A stretch of 64,000 bases of DNA from Palsa-147 sp963771905 (lineage in GTDB: Bacteria > Acidobacteriota > Terriglobia > Acidiferrales > UBA7541). Location: positions 186,001 to 250,000 of the forward strand of contig CAVYVI010000006.1 of NCBI GenBank assembly GCA_963771905.1, written 5' to 3'. Of the stretch, positions 22,624 to 32,076 are shown piece by piece. How positions within the stretch are numbered: position 1 is the stretch's first letter; every line of letters begins with the position of its first letter. The position numbers and the translations under genes are program-made. Below the pieces are notes generated by a model. It searched no databases, was not told the DNA's origin, and saw only the letters and a program-made list of their open reading frames with translations.

Positions 22624-24150
22624 ATGCCGGAAGTTTTCGGAAAAGACAGGATTTGCGGGGTGGTGGCGGCTCCGACAGCCGCGGAGATGGTGGGGAAGAT
22701 TCGCGGCGCGTTGCGCCGGACGCATACGATCGAGCTGCGGCTGGATTGGTTGCGGGATGCGGCGGAAATTCGAAAGATGCTGCGCTGGCTCGCGGGAATG
22801 CGCGCAAGATTTTTGCGAGCCGGGCGCGCGACGCTGATCGCGACTTGCCGGAGACGCGCGGCGGGAGGGAAATTCCACGGAACGATGGCGGCACAAGTCG
22901 AAATCATGCGGGAAGCGGCGCTTCACGGATGCGCGTGGATCGATGTGGAGATCGAAACAGCGGAAAAGTTGCGGAAGCGCGAAATCGCGGCGCTGCGGTC
23001 CGAAGCGCGGTTGCTCATTTCGTATCACAATTTCCGGCGGACGCCTGCGAATCTTCGCGGCGTGCAGAATCGGCTGAAGCGGATGGGCGGAGATGCCATC
23101 AAGATTGCAACGATGACGGATTCGTATGGCGACGCCACGCGAGTGCTGGAGGCGGCGCGAACGAGCCGCCGCGTGGTTGCGATTCCGATGGGAGACGTTG
23201 GCGCGGCGGTGCGGATTCTTGCGCTGCGCGGAGGTTCCGCGTTGGCTTATGCACCGGCCGGTGCGGCCACCGCGCCCGGGCAGATTTCGTTCGATGACTT
23301 GAAGAATCTCTATCGCGCCGACCGGCTCGATCGCCGCACGCGCGTGTATGGCGTCATCGGCAATCCGGTGCATCATTCGCTCTCGCCGCATTTACAGAAT
23401 GCCGGATTTCAAACGCGGCGAATGAATGCGGTTTACGTTCCGTTCTTGGTGCGCGAGCTTCGCGATTTTCTCGCGAGCGTCGAGCTGCTCGGAATCGCGG
23501 GGTTCAGCGTGACGATCCCGCACAAAGAAGCGATCTTGAAATATTTGGACGATTGCGATCCGCTGGCCGCGGCGATTGGCGCGGTGAATACGGTGGTGGT
23601 GCGCGGCGGGAGAAAACTGTTCGGCTACAATACGGATTACGTGGGCGTGTTGCGAGCGCTCGAACGAAGGATTGCGCTGGCGGGAAGCTGCGTTTTGATA
23701 TTGGGAGCAGGAGGGGCGGCGCGCGCGGTGGCTTTTGCGCTGGGGCGCGCGGGAGCGACCGTGCGCATCTGCGCGCGGCGGCCGGCGCGGGCCAGGGCGC
23801 TCGCGAGGGCGGTTGGGGGCGAAGCGATCGAGCGGAAATTTCTGCGCAGCGAATTTTTCGATGCGATCGTGAATTCGACGCCGGTGGGAATGTATCCGAA
23901 GGTGGGGGTGTCGCCGCTCGAAGCGCGGGAATTGAATTGCCGGCTGGTGTTCGATTTGATTTACCGGCCTCGGCGGACGAAGCTGGTGCAACTTGCGGAG
24001 CGGCGAGGCATCGAAACAGTTTCGGGGCTGGACATGTTCGTCGCGCAGGGCACGGCGCAGTGGGAGATATGGACGGGAGAACGCGCGCCGGTGGAAGCGA
24101 TGAGGCGCGCGGTGGTGGAGGCGTTGGGGCGAGAAGAGGCGCGAGGGTGA
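22624..24150 (+). CDS. aroDE: Bifunctional 3-dehydroquinate dehydratase / shikimate dehydrogenase
   Basis: A 508-residue fusion catalysing steps three and four of the shikimate pathway. Residues ~5-220 are type I dehydroquinase: ELRLDWLRD, DVEIET, LLISYHNFRRTP (catalytic histidine) and the Schiff-base lysine in DAIKIATM. Residues ~238-505 are shikimate dehydrogenase: GVIGNPVHHSLSPHLQNAG, SVTIPHKEA (catalytic Lys), AIGAVNTVV, GYNTDYVG, the nucleotide loop LGAGGAARAV, and NSTPVGMYP. ATG 22624 is preferred to GTG 22606 because GGGAG lies 6 nt ahead of it. Such fusions are known in plants and some bacteria. Confidence 0.92.
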   Translation: MPEVFGKDRICGVVAAPTAAEMVGKIRGALRRTHTIELRLDWLRDAAEIRKMLRWLAGMRARFLRAGRATLIATCRRRAAGGKFHGTMAAQVEIMREAALHGCAWIDVEIETAEKLRKREIAALRSEARLLISYHNFRRTPANLRGVQNRLKRMGGDAIKIATMTDSYGDATRVLEAARTSRRVVAIPMGDVGAAVRILALRGGSALAYAPAGAATAPGQISFDDLKNLYRADRLDRRTRVYGVIGNPVHHSLSPHLQNAGFQTRRMNAVYVPFLVRELRDFLASVELLGIAGFSVTIPHKEAILKYLDDCDPLAAAIGAVNTVVVRGGRKLFGYNTDYVGVLRALERRIALAGSCVLILGAGGAARAVAFALGRAGATVRICARRPARARALARAVGGEAIERKFLRSEFFDAIVNSTPVGMYPKVGVSPLEARELNCRLVFDLIYRPRRTKLVQLAERRGIETVSGLDMFVAQGTAQWEIWTGERAPVEAMRRAVVEALGREEARG

Positions 24151-24219
24151 CAGCCAGCATAAGGCCGGAGAACGCAGATTCCTCTTCCGCCGCGGCGGAC
24201 TCGGAATGACAACGTTTCC

Positions 24220-24348
24220 TTTTATTGCCGGATACCTAGACCTGACTAGGCCCGGGATGCAAAAAAAGCAGATGACACCGTCTCGTTTTTTATTGGCGGG
24301 TACCTGGACCTGATGAGGCTCGGCGTGGAAAAAAGCGCAGATGACACC
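24220..24348. repeat. Two-copy imperfect tandem repeat in the trpE leader
   Basis: Copy 1 (24220-24279) and copy 2 (24288-24348) share TTTTATTG(C/G)CGG, TACCT(A/G)GACCTGA, an A-tract and GCAGATGACACC, period about 68 bp. Copy 1 contains a small hairpin CCTAG-N6-CTAGG (24235-24250), and a T6 run lies between the copies. No Trp-codon cluster is seen, so a classical attenuator peptide is not supported. Confidence 0.55.
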
Positions 24349-24368
24349 AACGGACTAAAAAGGTTGGA

Positions 24369-25922
24369 ATGATACAGCCGGAATACAAAACGTTTCGGCG
24401 GTTGGCGCGGCAAGGGAACCTCGTGCCGGTATACGACCATTTCACGGCGGACTTGCTGACGCCGGTGGGCGCGTATCTGCGGATGGCGCGCGGCGCAAAA
24501 TATTCATTTCTTCTGGAGAGCGTGGAAGGCGGAGAAAATATCGCGCGGTATACGTTTGCGGGCGCGAATCCTGCGGAAATATTTCGCGCGCGGGGAAGGG
24601 AGTGCGAACTGGAGAGCGCGGGCCGACGGACGAAGCTCGAGGGAAAGCCGATCGAAGCGCTGCGCGGATTGATGAAGCGCTATCGTCCCGTGCGGATTGC
24701 GGGGCTGCCGCCGCTGATCGGCGGAGCGATCGGGTACTTCGCGTACGACATGGTGCGGTTGATCGAGAAAATTCCAGCGAGCGGGCGGGACGAGATTGGC
24801 CTGGACGATGCAGTGCTGATGTTTTATCGCGGAGTGGTGGCGTTCGATCACGTGAAGCATCGCGCGTGGATCGTGCAGAATGTTTTCACGGAAGGTGAAG
24901 GCAGTTTGCGCGAGAAATACGATGAGGCGGTCCGCGAAATCGATCGGATGCGGCGGAAGTTGCAAGCGCCATTGCGCGGCGAACGGAAGTTGCCACGCGA
25001 TGCGCATGCGGGCGCGGCGCTGCGCGTGACTTCGAATTTCACGCGCGCGCAATACATGGCCGCGGTGCGGAAGGCGAAGGCGTACATTCGCGCGGGGGAC
25101 GTGTTTCAGGTGGTGCCGAGCCAGCGGTTCACGGCGGAGACGAAGGCCGATCCGTTTGAAATCTATCGCGCGCTGCGCGTGATCAATCCGTCGCCGTATC
25201 TATGTTTTTTGCGGCTCGGGGAGCTGGCGGTGGTGTGCAGTTCGCCGGAAATGCTGGTGAAAGTGCAGGGGCGCGACGCGACGTACCGGCCGATTGCGGG
25301 GACGCTGCCGCGCGGCCGAGACGCGGACGAGGACCGCGCGCGGGAAGCACAGCTCATGGCCGACCCGAAAGAGCGCGCCGAGCACATCATGCTGGTCGAT
25401 TTGGGAAGGAACGATCTGGGACGCGTATGCGAGTACGGATCGGTGCGCGTGGACAAATTGATGTACGTGGAGCGCTACTCGCATGTGATGCATCTGGTGT
25501 CGAGCTTGAGCGGGAAGCTGCGCGAAGGAGTGGATTGTTTTGACGCGCTGATGGCGTGCTTTCCGGCGGGGACGCTTTCGGGCGCGCCGAAAGTGCGGGC
25601 GATGGAAATCATCGATGAGCTTGAGCCGACGCGGCGCGGAATTTATGCGGGCGCGATTTTGTATCTGGATTTTTCGGGGAATCTGGATTCGTGCATCGCG
25701 CTGCGAACGCTCGTGGCGAAAAATGGACGAGCCTACATTCAAGCGGGCGGGGGAGTGGTTGCGGATTCGGTGCCCGCGCGCGAATATCAGGAGACGGTGA
25801 ATAAGGCGCGGGCGCTGGTGGCGGCGCTGGAAGAAGCGCATCGGGCGGGGACGGCGCGTAGGACGCGCGCAAAACGCGTAGCGCGCGGGACGACTGCGGG
25901 AAGGAGGCGGCGAAGAAAATGA
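24369..25922 (+). CDS. trpE: Anthranilate synthase component I
   Basis: A 517-residue chorismate-binding enzyme that, with TrpG, makes anthranilate. The N-terminal domain begins FRRLARQGNLVPVYDHFTAD and has YSFLLESVEGGENIARYTF with the Trp-feedback LLES element. The catalytic half shows VFQVVPSQRF, NPSPYLCFLRLGE, CSSPEMLVKV, RPIAGTLPRG, DLGRNDLGRV, YSHVMHLVSSLSG, FPAGTLSGAPKVRAMEIIDE and QAGGGVVADSVPAREYQE. Normal length is about 500; the extra residues are an Arg-rich tail (RTRAKRVARGTTAGRRRRRK). TrpE is favoured over PabB by LLES and by the trpG overlap. Confidence 0.93.
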   Translation: MIQPEYKTFRRLARQGNLVPVYDHFTADLLTPVGAYLRMARGAKYSFLLESVEGGENIARYTFAGANPAEIFRARGRECELESAGRRTKLEGKPIEALRGLMKRYRPVRIAGLPPLIGGAIGYFAYDMVRLIEKIPASGRDEIGLDDAVLMFYRGVVAFDHVKHRAWIVQNVFTEGEGSLREKYDEAVREIDRMRRKLQAPLRGERKLPRDAHAGAALRVTSNFTRAQYMAAVRKAKAYIRAGDVFQVVPSQRFTAETKADPFEIYRALRVINPSPYLCFLRLGELAVVCSSPEMLVKVQGRDATYRPIAGTLPRGRDADEDRAREAQLMADPKERAEHIMLVDLGRNDLGRVCEYGSVRVDKLMYVERYSHVMHLVSSLSGKLREGVDCFDALMACFPAGTLSGAPKVRAMEIIDELEPTRRGIYAGAILYLDFSGNLDSCIALRTLVAKNGRAYIQAGGGVVADSVPAREYQETVNKARALVAALEEAHRAGTARRTRAKRVARGTTAGRRRRRK

Positions 25923-26482
25923 TTCTGCTGCTCGACAACTACGATTCGTTTACCTACAACCTGGCGCAGTATCTCGGGCAGATGGGGCAGACGCTTGTCG
26001 TGCGGCGAAACGATCAGATTACGCTCGATGAAGTCGCCGATCTGGCGCCGGAACGCATCGTGATTTCGCCAGGGCCGGGAACGCCGCAACAGGCGGGGAT
26101 CAGCATTCCGTTGATCGAGCGATTCGCGGGGAAAATTCCGATTCTTGGCGTGTGCCTGGGAAATCAAGCGATCGGGCGGGCGTTCGGCGGGCGCGTGATT
26201 CGCGCGAAGAAATTGATGCACGGGAAAACCAGCGAGATCCATCACGATGGCAAGACGATATTTCGGAAGCTGCCGCAGGATTTTCCGGCGACGCGGTATC
26301 ACTCGCTGATCGTCGAGCGAAAAACGTTGCCGCGCGAGCTGGAGATTTCGGCGGAGACATCGGACGGCGTGATCATGGGGCTGCGGCATCGAGAGATGAA
26401 AGTGGAGGGCGTGCAATTCCATCCCGAGTCGGTGCTCACGGATGTGGGATACCGGCTGCTCGAGAATTTTCTCAGCGTATAA
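25919..26482 (+). CDS. trpG: Anthranilate synthase component II (glutamine amidotransferase)
   Basis: A 187-residue class I glutamine amidotransferase supplying ammonia to TrpE. Motifs: ILLLDNYDSFTYNLAQYL, ISPGPGTPQQAG, catalytic cysteine in ILGVCLGNQAIG (the usual H after LG is N here), TSEIHHDG, RYHSLIVE and the His/Glu pair GVQFHPESVLT. The ATG overlaps the trpE stop by 4 bp (ATGA), indicating translational coupling. The same subunit may also serve PabB for folate, as in other bacteria with a single trpG/pabA. Confidence 0.93.
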   Translation: MILLLDNYDSFTYNLAQYLGQMGQTLVVRRNDQITLDEVADLAPERIVISPGPGTPQQAGISIPLIERFAGKIPILGVCLGNQAIGRAFGGRVIRAKKLMHGKTSEIHHDGKTIFRKLPQDFPATRYHSLIVERKTLPRELEISAETSDGVIMGLRHREMKVEGVQFHPESVLTDVGYRLLENFLSV

Positions 26483-26542
26483 ATTTCGAAGACCATCATT
26501 TTTTCAGACCATTTTTCCTCAGACGAGACCGGATAAGCGACG

Positions 26543-27463
26543 ATGCCGAACAAAAAGCTGAAGGAGCAAATTGCGGTCGGCGTGCTGATTGCGCTGGCCG
26601 CGGGATTGATGGCGCTGCTGACGCGGCGCGGGAATATGAATCCGGGAAGCTATGTGAGTCCGAACATCGCATCTAGGCCGACGCCGGCGACGGCGGGTGC
26701 GGCGCTTGGATTCGATCGCAACGATTATCCCGGCGATGGGGCGCTGGCCGAGTTGCGGCGGACATTTTCATTTTCGAGCTTCTGGCTGAATTCGCCGCCG
26801 GGAGAAAAATCGAATTCGTGGACGGGGAAGCGCAGGGTGCTCGAGCAGAACGATTTTGGATTTGTAGTTTTGTTCAATGGACGCGGGAGCAAGGAACTCA
26901 AGTCGACTGCGAGAGCGGTGGAGCTGGGAGCATCGGACGCGCGGGCGGCCGCGGAAAGCGCGGCGCGCGAAGGATTCCGGCCGGGGACAATCATTTTTTT
27001 GGATCAGGAAGAAGGCGGACGGATGTTGCCGGGGCAGAAGGCGTACATCTACGACTGGGTGGACGGAGTGAACTCAGCCGGATTTCGCGCGGGGATTTAT
27101 TGTTCGGGGATGGCGGTGAAGGATGGCGGAGAAGAAATTGTGACGGCGCGAGACATTCAGGAGAACGCGCATGGGCGCGCGATTGTTTTCTGGATTTACA
27201 ACGACGCGTGCCCGCCTTCGCCGGGGTGCGTGCATGCGCCGAGCGTTCCGGCGCCGTCGGCGAGCGGATTTGAATCGGCCGCGGTGTGGCAATTTGCGCA
27301 ATCGCCGCGGCGCGGGGAATACACGGCGCGGTGCGCAGCGGCATATGACGCGGATGGGAATTGCTATCCGCCGGGTGCGAGTGGGGCGGGGCGGATGAAT
27401 CTCGATCTGGATTCGGCGACGACGAGCGATCCTTCGAGCGCGCCTTCGAGCGCGCGGCAGTAA
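26543..27463 (+). CDS. Exported DUF1906 (glycoside-hydrolase-like) protein
   Basis: A 306-residue protein with an N-terminal membrane anchor or signal (IAVGVLIALAAGLMALL). A GH25-like TIM-barrel DUF1906 follows: LGFDRNDYPGD (first acidic strand), FSSFWLNSPPG, FGFVVLFNGRG, AAREGFRPGTIIFLDQEEGGRM (acidic pair DQE at strand end), YIYDWVDGVNSAGFRAGIYCSG, ARAIVFWIYND, AAVWQFAQSP and NLDLDSA. The family includes proteins secreted with lysozyme-like folds; substrate uncertain. It follows trpG by 60 bp, but a metabolic link is not apparent. Confidence 0.75.
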   Translation: MPNKKLKEQIAVGVLIALAAGLMALLTRRGNMNPGSYVSPNIASRPTPATAGAALGFDRNDYPGDGALAELRRTFSFSSFWLNSPPGEKSNSWTGKRRVLEQNDFGFVVLFNGRGSKELKSTARAVELGASDARAAAESAAREGFRPGTIIFLDQEEGGRMLPGQKAYIYDWVDGVNSAGFRAGIYCSGMAVKDGGEEIVTARDIQENAHGRAIVFWIYNDACPPSPGCVHAPSVPAPSASGFESAAVWQFAQSPRRGEYTARCAAAYDADGNCYPPGASGAGRMNLDLDSATTSDPSSAPSSARQ

Positions 27464-27485
27464 CCTCGGAAGCGGCAGCAAAGTT

Positions 27486-28583
27486 TTATTTTGCGCAGAA
27501 GGCGACCAGGGCGTCGAGCTTGGCGCGAGCGGCACCGGAATCGATGGAATGCGCGGCGAGGCGTGTCCCATCGAGAAAATCAGCGGCGCGGCCGGCGGCG
27601 ACGAGAGCGGCGGCAGCGTTGGCGAGAACGATATCGCGGCGCGGGCCGTGTTCGTGATGGCCGGGCGAGCGGCCGAGAATTTTGTGGATGATTTCGGCGT
27701 TGGTTTTCGCGTCGCCACCTGCCAAGGCTTCGAGCGGCGCGCGAGGAAGGCCGAAATCTTCGGGCGCGAGCGAGTAATCGCGGACGGCGCCATCGCGCAG
27801 CTCGGCAACCGTGGTTTCTCCCGAAAGCGAAATTTCATCGAGGCCGTCGGCGCCGTGAACGACGAAAGCGCGGCGGACGCCGAGTTCGCCGAGAGCGCGG
27901 GCGAGGAGTTCCACGTAACCTTCATCGAAGACGCCGACGACTTGCGCGGACGCGCCGGCGGGATTCGTGAGAGGACCGAGAAGATTGAAGACGGTGCGGA
28001 TGCGGAGTTCGCGGCGGGCATTCATGGCGTGGCGCGTCGCGGCGTGAAACGCGGGCGCGAAAAGAAAGGCGATGCCGATTTCGTCGAGCGAGCGCGCGAC
28101 GGATTCGGGCGGAAGATCGACGCGAAGGCCGAGCGATTCGAGAACGTCGGCCGAGCCGCAGTGGGAGCTGATGGAGCGATTGCCGTGTTTCGCGACGCGA
28201 ACGCCCGCGCCGGCGACGACGAAAGCGGCGGCTGTCGAGATGTTGAAAGTGCCGCGGGCATCGCCGCCGGTGCCGCAGGTGTCGACGAGGATTTCATCGG
28301 CGGGGCGGCTGCCGGCGCTGGCGGCGAAGAGCGGAGTGGCGTGACGGCGCATGACGGTGGCGAAGCCGACGAGTTCGTCGACGGTTTCGCCTTTGAGGCG
28401 CAGAGAGGCGAGGAAGCCTGCAATTTGAGCGTCGGAGGACTGGCCGGAGAGAATTTGCTCCATGGCGGATTCGGCTTCGGCGCGGGAGAGATCGTCGCCG
28501 GCGACGATTTTTTCGAGGGCGTCGTGAAGGGCGGAGGGGGATCGCTGCGCGGCGTTTGCGGGTTGATGCTGCGGGGCGCTCAT
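27486..28583 (-). CDS. trpD: Anthranilate phosphoribosyltransferase
   Basis: A 365-residue enzyme transferring phosphoribose from PRPP to anthranilate. The N-terminal helical domain ALEKIVAGDDLSRAEAESAM leads to DEILVDTCGTGGDARGTFNIST (PRPP loop CGTGGD), VAKHGNRSISSHCGSADVLESLG, FLFAPAFHAATRHAMNARREL, RTVFNLLGPLTNPA and VVHGADGLDEISL. It is convergent with the DUF1906 gene, so it is not in a trpEGD operon. Start ATG 28583 overlaps the DUF1272 gene stop by 4 bp. Confidence 0.93.
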   Translation of the reverse strand: MSAPQHQPANAAQRSPSALHDALEKIVAGDDLSRAEAESAMEQILSGQSSDAQIAGFLASLRLKGETVDELVGFATVMRRHATPLFAASAGSRPADEILVDTCGTGGDARGTFNISTAAAFVVAGAGVRVAKHGNRSISSHCGSADVLESLGLRVDLPPESVARSLDEIGIAFLFAPAFHAATRHAMNARRELRIRTVFNLLGPLTNPAGASAQVVGVFDEGYVELLARALGELGVRRAFVVHGADGLDEISLSGETTVAELRDGAVRDYSLAPEDFGLPRAPLEALAGGDAKTNAEIIHKILGRSPGHHEHGPRRDIVLANAAAALVAAGRAADFLDGTRLAAHSIDSGAARAKLDALVAFCAK

Positions 28584-28768
28584 GCGGAGGCCTTGGGATT
28601 TCGGCGAGAGCGGCGGAGAAGTTCGCCGGAGTGATTCGGGCAAACGTGGCGCAGCGCGGCGGTGCAGCGCGGGCAGAAGGTGCATTCGAAGGAGCAGATG
28701 GACGCTTCGGCGTCATGGGCGAGGGATTCACGGCATTTTTCGCAGGCGGCGCGCATTTCGAGAGGCAT
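28580..28768 (-). CDS. DUF1272 zinc-ribbon protein
   Basis: A 62-residue protein, missed easily because it lies inside a longer spurious frame. Sequence features: LEMRAACEKCRESL, ICSFECTFCPRCTAAL and VCPNHSGELLRR, that is CxxC, CxxxCxxCxxC and CPNHSGEL, matching the DUF1272 family of small cysteine-rich proteins. A zinc site is likely. Its stop overlaps the trpD start by 4 bp (ATGA), so the two are translationally coupled. Start ATG 28768. A role is unknown. Confidence 0.75.
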   Translation of the reverse strand: MPLEMRAACEKCRESLAHDAEASICSFECTFCPRCTAALRHVCPNHSGELLRRSRRNPKASA

Positions 28769-28846
28769 CGTCTTGCCCGACCTCGAGGTTCTCGATAAAC
28801 TGAATCGTTTTGACTGCGAGCAAATTCTAGCACTACTGGGTGCGCG

Positions 28847-30012
28847 ATGAAGATTCACGAGTATCAGGCCAAGGCGATTCTCGCGAAGTTCGGCGTTCCG
28901 ACGCCGCGGGGCGAGGTCGTGTTCAAAAAAGAGGAAGCGGAGGGCGTGGCGAAGCGGTTGGGGACACCGGTGGTGGTTGTGAAAGCGCAGATTCATGCGG
29001 GCGGGCGCGGAAAGGGCGGCGGCGTGAAGCTGGCGAAATCGCCGCAGCAGGCGGCGGAATTGGCGGGGCAAATTTTGGGAATGAAATTGGTGACGCCGCA
29101 GACGGGGCCGGAAGGGCGAATCGTGCGGCGGCTGCTGATCGAAGAAGGGCTCGACATCAAGCGCGAGCTGTATTTGAGCATTTTGGTCGATCGCGTCGCG
29201 GAGGCGCCGGTGTTCATGGCCAGCGCGGCGGGCGGAATGGAAATCGAGGAAGTGGCGAAAGAAAATCCGGAAGCGATTCTGCGCGAGACGATTCATCCGG
29301 CGGCGGGATTGCAGCCGTATCAGATACGGAATCTCGCGTTCGGGCTGGGATTGCCGGCGGAAATGCTGAAGGCGGCGGTGCCGTTTTTTCAAGCGATATA
29401 TCGCGCGTTTGTCGAGACCGATGCATCGCTGCTGGAGATTAATCCGTGCGTCGTGACGGGCGATGGGAGGCTCGTGGCGCTCGACGCGAAAGTGAATTTC
29501 GACGACAACGCGCTGTACCGGCATCCGGAGTTTGCGGAGCTGCGCGACGTGGCGGAAGAAACGCCGCTGGAGGTGGAAGCCGCGAAATTCAAGCTGAATT
29601 ACATCCAACTGGACGGCAACGTGGCGTGCATGGTGAACGGCGCAGGCCTCGCGATGGCGACGATGGACATCATCAAGCTGAGCGGGGGCAGCCCGGCAAA
29701 TTTTCTGGACGTGGGCGGAGGCGCGTCGGAAGAGCAGGTGCGCAATGCGTTCAAGATTTTGCTGAGCGATCCGAACGTGCGCGCGGTGTTCGTGAATATA
29801 TTCGGCGGGATTTTGCGCTGCGATGTGCTGGCGGGCGGCGTGGTGAAGGCGGCGCGGGAGTTGGGAATCCGCGTGCCGGTGGTGGTGCGACTGGAAGGGA
29901 CGAACGTGGAAGCAGGGCAGAAGATATTGCGCGATTCGGGGTTGAATTTTACGGTGGCGAGCGGAATGAAGGACGGAGCGGAAAAAGTGGTGGCGCTGGC
30001 GGGAGGTGCGCG

Positions 30013-30016
<4 letters not shown>
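28847..30016 (+). CDS. sucC: Succinyl-CoA synthetase, beta subunit
   Basis: A 389-residue ATP-grasp subunit of the TCA-cycle enzyme forming succinate and nucleoside triphosphate. Motifs: MKIHEYQAKAILAKFGVPTPRG, VVKAQIHAGGRGKGGGVKLA (nucleotide grasp), LYLSILVDR, EINPCVVTGDGRLVALDAKVNFDDN, ACMVNGAGLAMATMDIIKL, GGSPANFLDVGGGASEEQV and VFVNIFGGILRCD. Full length. It overlaps sucD by 4 bp (ATGA). GTGCGCG-type weak ribosome site; start at the conserved MKIHEYQ. Confidence 0.95.
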
Positions 30017-30951
<935 letters not shown>

Positions 30952-30984
30952 ACGCGAAATTCATAACCGGGGGGAACGAATCGA

Positions 30985-31404
30985 ATGGCGGTAGAGAGAA
31001 CATTTGCGATTATCAAGCCGGACGCGGTGAAGCGCGGGCTGACGGCGGACATTTTGAGCCGGATTCACGCCGCAAAATTTCAGATTGTGGCGATCAAGTC
31101 GCTGCATTTGTCGAAATCCGAGGCGGAGGGATTTTACGCCGTGCATCGCGAGCGGCCATTTTTCAAGGACCTTGTGGAATTCATGAGCTCGGGGAAGTCG
31201 GTGGTGATGGTGCTCGAAGCGGAGAATGCGATCGCGAAATGGCGCGAGACGATGGGCGCGACCGATCCCGCGAAGGCCGCGGCGGGCACGATCCGGAAAG
31301 AGCTCGGGACGAGCATTCAATACAATTGCACGCATGGTTCGGACGCGCCGGAGACCGCGGCGTTCGAGATTTCTTACTTCTTTGCGGGAAGCGAATTGAA
31401 CTAG
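30985..31404 (+). CDS. ndk: Nucleoside diphosphate kinase
   Basis: A 139-residue enzyme transferring the gamma-phosphate between nucleoside di- and triphosphates. Motifs: ERTFAIIKPDAVKRGL, HRERPFFKDLVEFMSSG, VVMVLEAENAI, GATDPAKAAAGTIRKEL and the active-site histidine in YNCTHGSDAPETAAFEI. All catalytic residues are present. It lies 33 bp after sucD, so it is probably in the same transcript and could use the triphosphate formed by SucCD. A GGGGGGAACGA leader precedes the ATG. Confidence 0.95.
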   Translation: MAVERTFAIIKPDAVKRGLTADILSRIHAAKFQIVAIKSLHLSKSEAEGFYAVHRERPFFKDLVEFMSSGKSVVMVLEAENAIAKWRETMGATDPAKAAAGTIRKELGTSIQYNCTHGSDAPETAAFEISYFFAGSELN

Positions 31405-31511
31405 ACTGGCATTTGCACCAGAAAAACTCTTTGCGAAACTGCTCTTGACGCGCAATCAGCCGAATGATTTATTACGAGCCACCCGGCTGGAGTTTTCCAC
31501 TGGAGGGATAT

Positions 31512-31718
31512 ATGTCGTACGAAGAGGCGCTCGAACTTGTGTCGCGGGACGACAGGTTTAAGGGGACCGTCTATGCGATGAACAGCCTTCTCATCCACAA
31601 GGGGATTTACACTCGCGATGAATTTCAGAACCTTTTCGTGGAGTGGGTGACGAAAGAAATTCGGAAGTCAGAGGGCGGCGTCACGGCCGCGACCCCAGTT
31701 AGTGTCCGTAGCGCCTAG
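31512..31718 (+). CDS. Small hypothetical protein
   Basis: From ATG 31512 the product has 68 residues; GGAGG lies 7 nt before it, a much better site than that of the in-frame ATG at 31464 (84 residues). It reads MSYEEALELVSRDDRFKG, then VYAMNSLLIHKGIYTRDEFQNLF and VEWVTKEIRK. Helical, charged, cytoplasmic. The LIHKGIYTRDEF part recalls subunits of nitrile-hydratase-like proteins, where a short IDKGIYTxxE helix is common, but no metal site is present. Its 3' end overlaps the opposite-strand Cys-rich ORF by 20 bp. Function unknown. Confidence 0.6.
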   Translation: MSYEEALELVSRDDRFKGTVYAMNSLLIHKGIYTRDEFQNLFVEWVTKEIRKSEGGVTAATPVSVRSA

Positions 31719-31860
31719 TTTTGAGATCCGCCCACGTAGCATGCTCGCAGAGCGGCTTCTTAGAGCAGTGGTTACCCTGATCGCACCGGGCGCACGTGCA
31801 GTTGCACGCTGGGACGGTTTTCGATTGCTTAGTTTTTGTCTTCGCACTTTTTGGTTTCAC
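31699..31860 (-). CDS. Putative 53-residue Cys-rich mini-protein
   Basis: Found by reading the minus strand; below the usual ORF-length cutoff. GTG 31860 is preceded by GGGAG at 8 nt. The product starts with a basic stretch (MKPKSAKTKTKQSKTVP) followed by ACNCTCARCDQGNHCSKK and PLCEHATWADLKTRRYGH. Six cysteines lie within about 20 residues (CNCTCARC, HC, LC) with two histidines, so a metal-binding knuckle is plausible. It is convergent with, and overlaps, the 31512 gene. Family not recognised. It could be a chance frame, but the spacing of Cys and the ribosome site argue otherwise. Confidence 0.5.
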   Translation of the reverse strand: MKPKSAKTKTKQSKTVPACNCTCARCDQGNHCSKKPLCEHATWADLKTRRYGH

Positions 31861-32076
31861 AATTGCTGCTCCCGCGGCCCGGCTATCTGTCCTGGCTCCG
31901 CTCAGCCCTGACTACCTGGCCGGCGCGAATCTTCGCCTTATTTTCTCTACCGAGCAGGCTTATCGTCAAGAACACGGGGCTTGTGGAATTCAACATGGCA
32001 TGTGGAAAACGTAGCAGCTCGTTCTCCGGGGTGACAGTTCGCGTTCTCCTGGCGAGTCCGATACAATCACCGCTGA
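31861..32076. other. Intergenic region upstream of the DUF2905 gene
   Basis: No gene supported. A GATACAAT (32059-32066 region) just before the DUF2905 start may be its -10 box. Confidence 0.35.

Noticed and set aside
27549..28634. Long plus-strand frame (361 codons) opposite trpD
   Set aside because: It is a GC-driven antisense shadow of trpD, whose catalytic motifs are clear on the minus strand; no family features on the plus strand.
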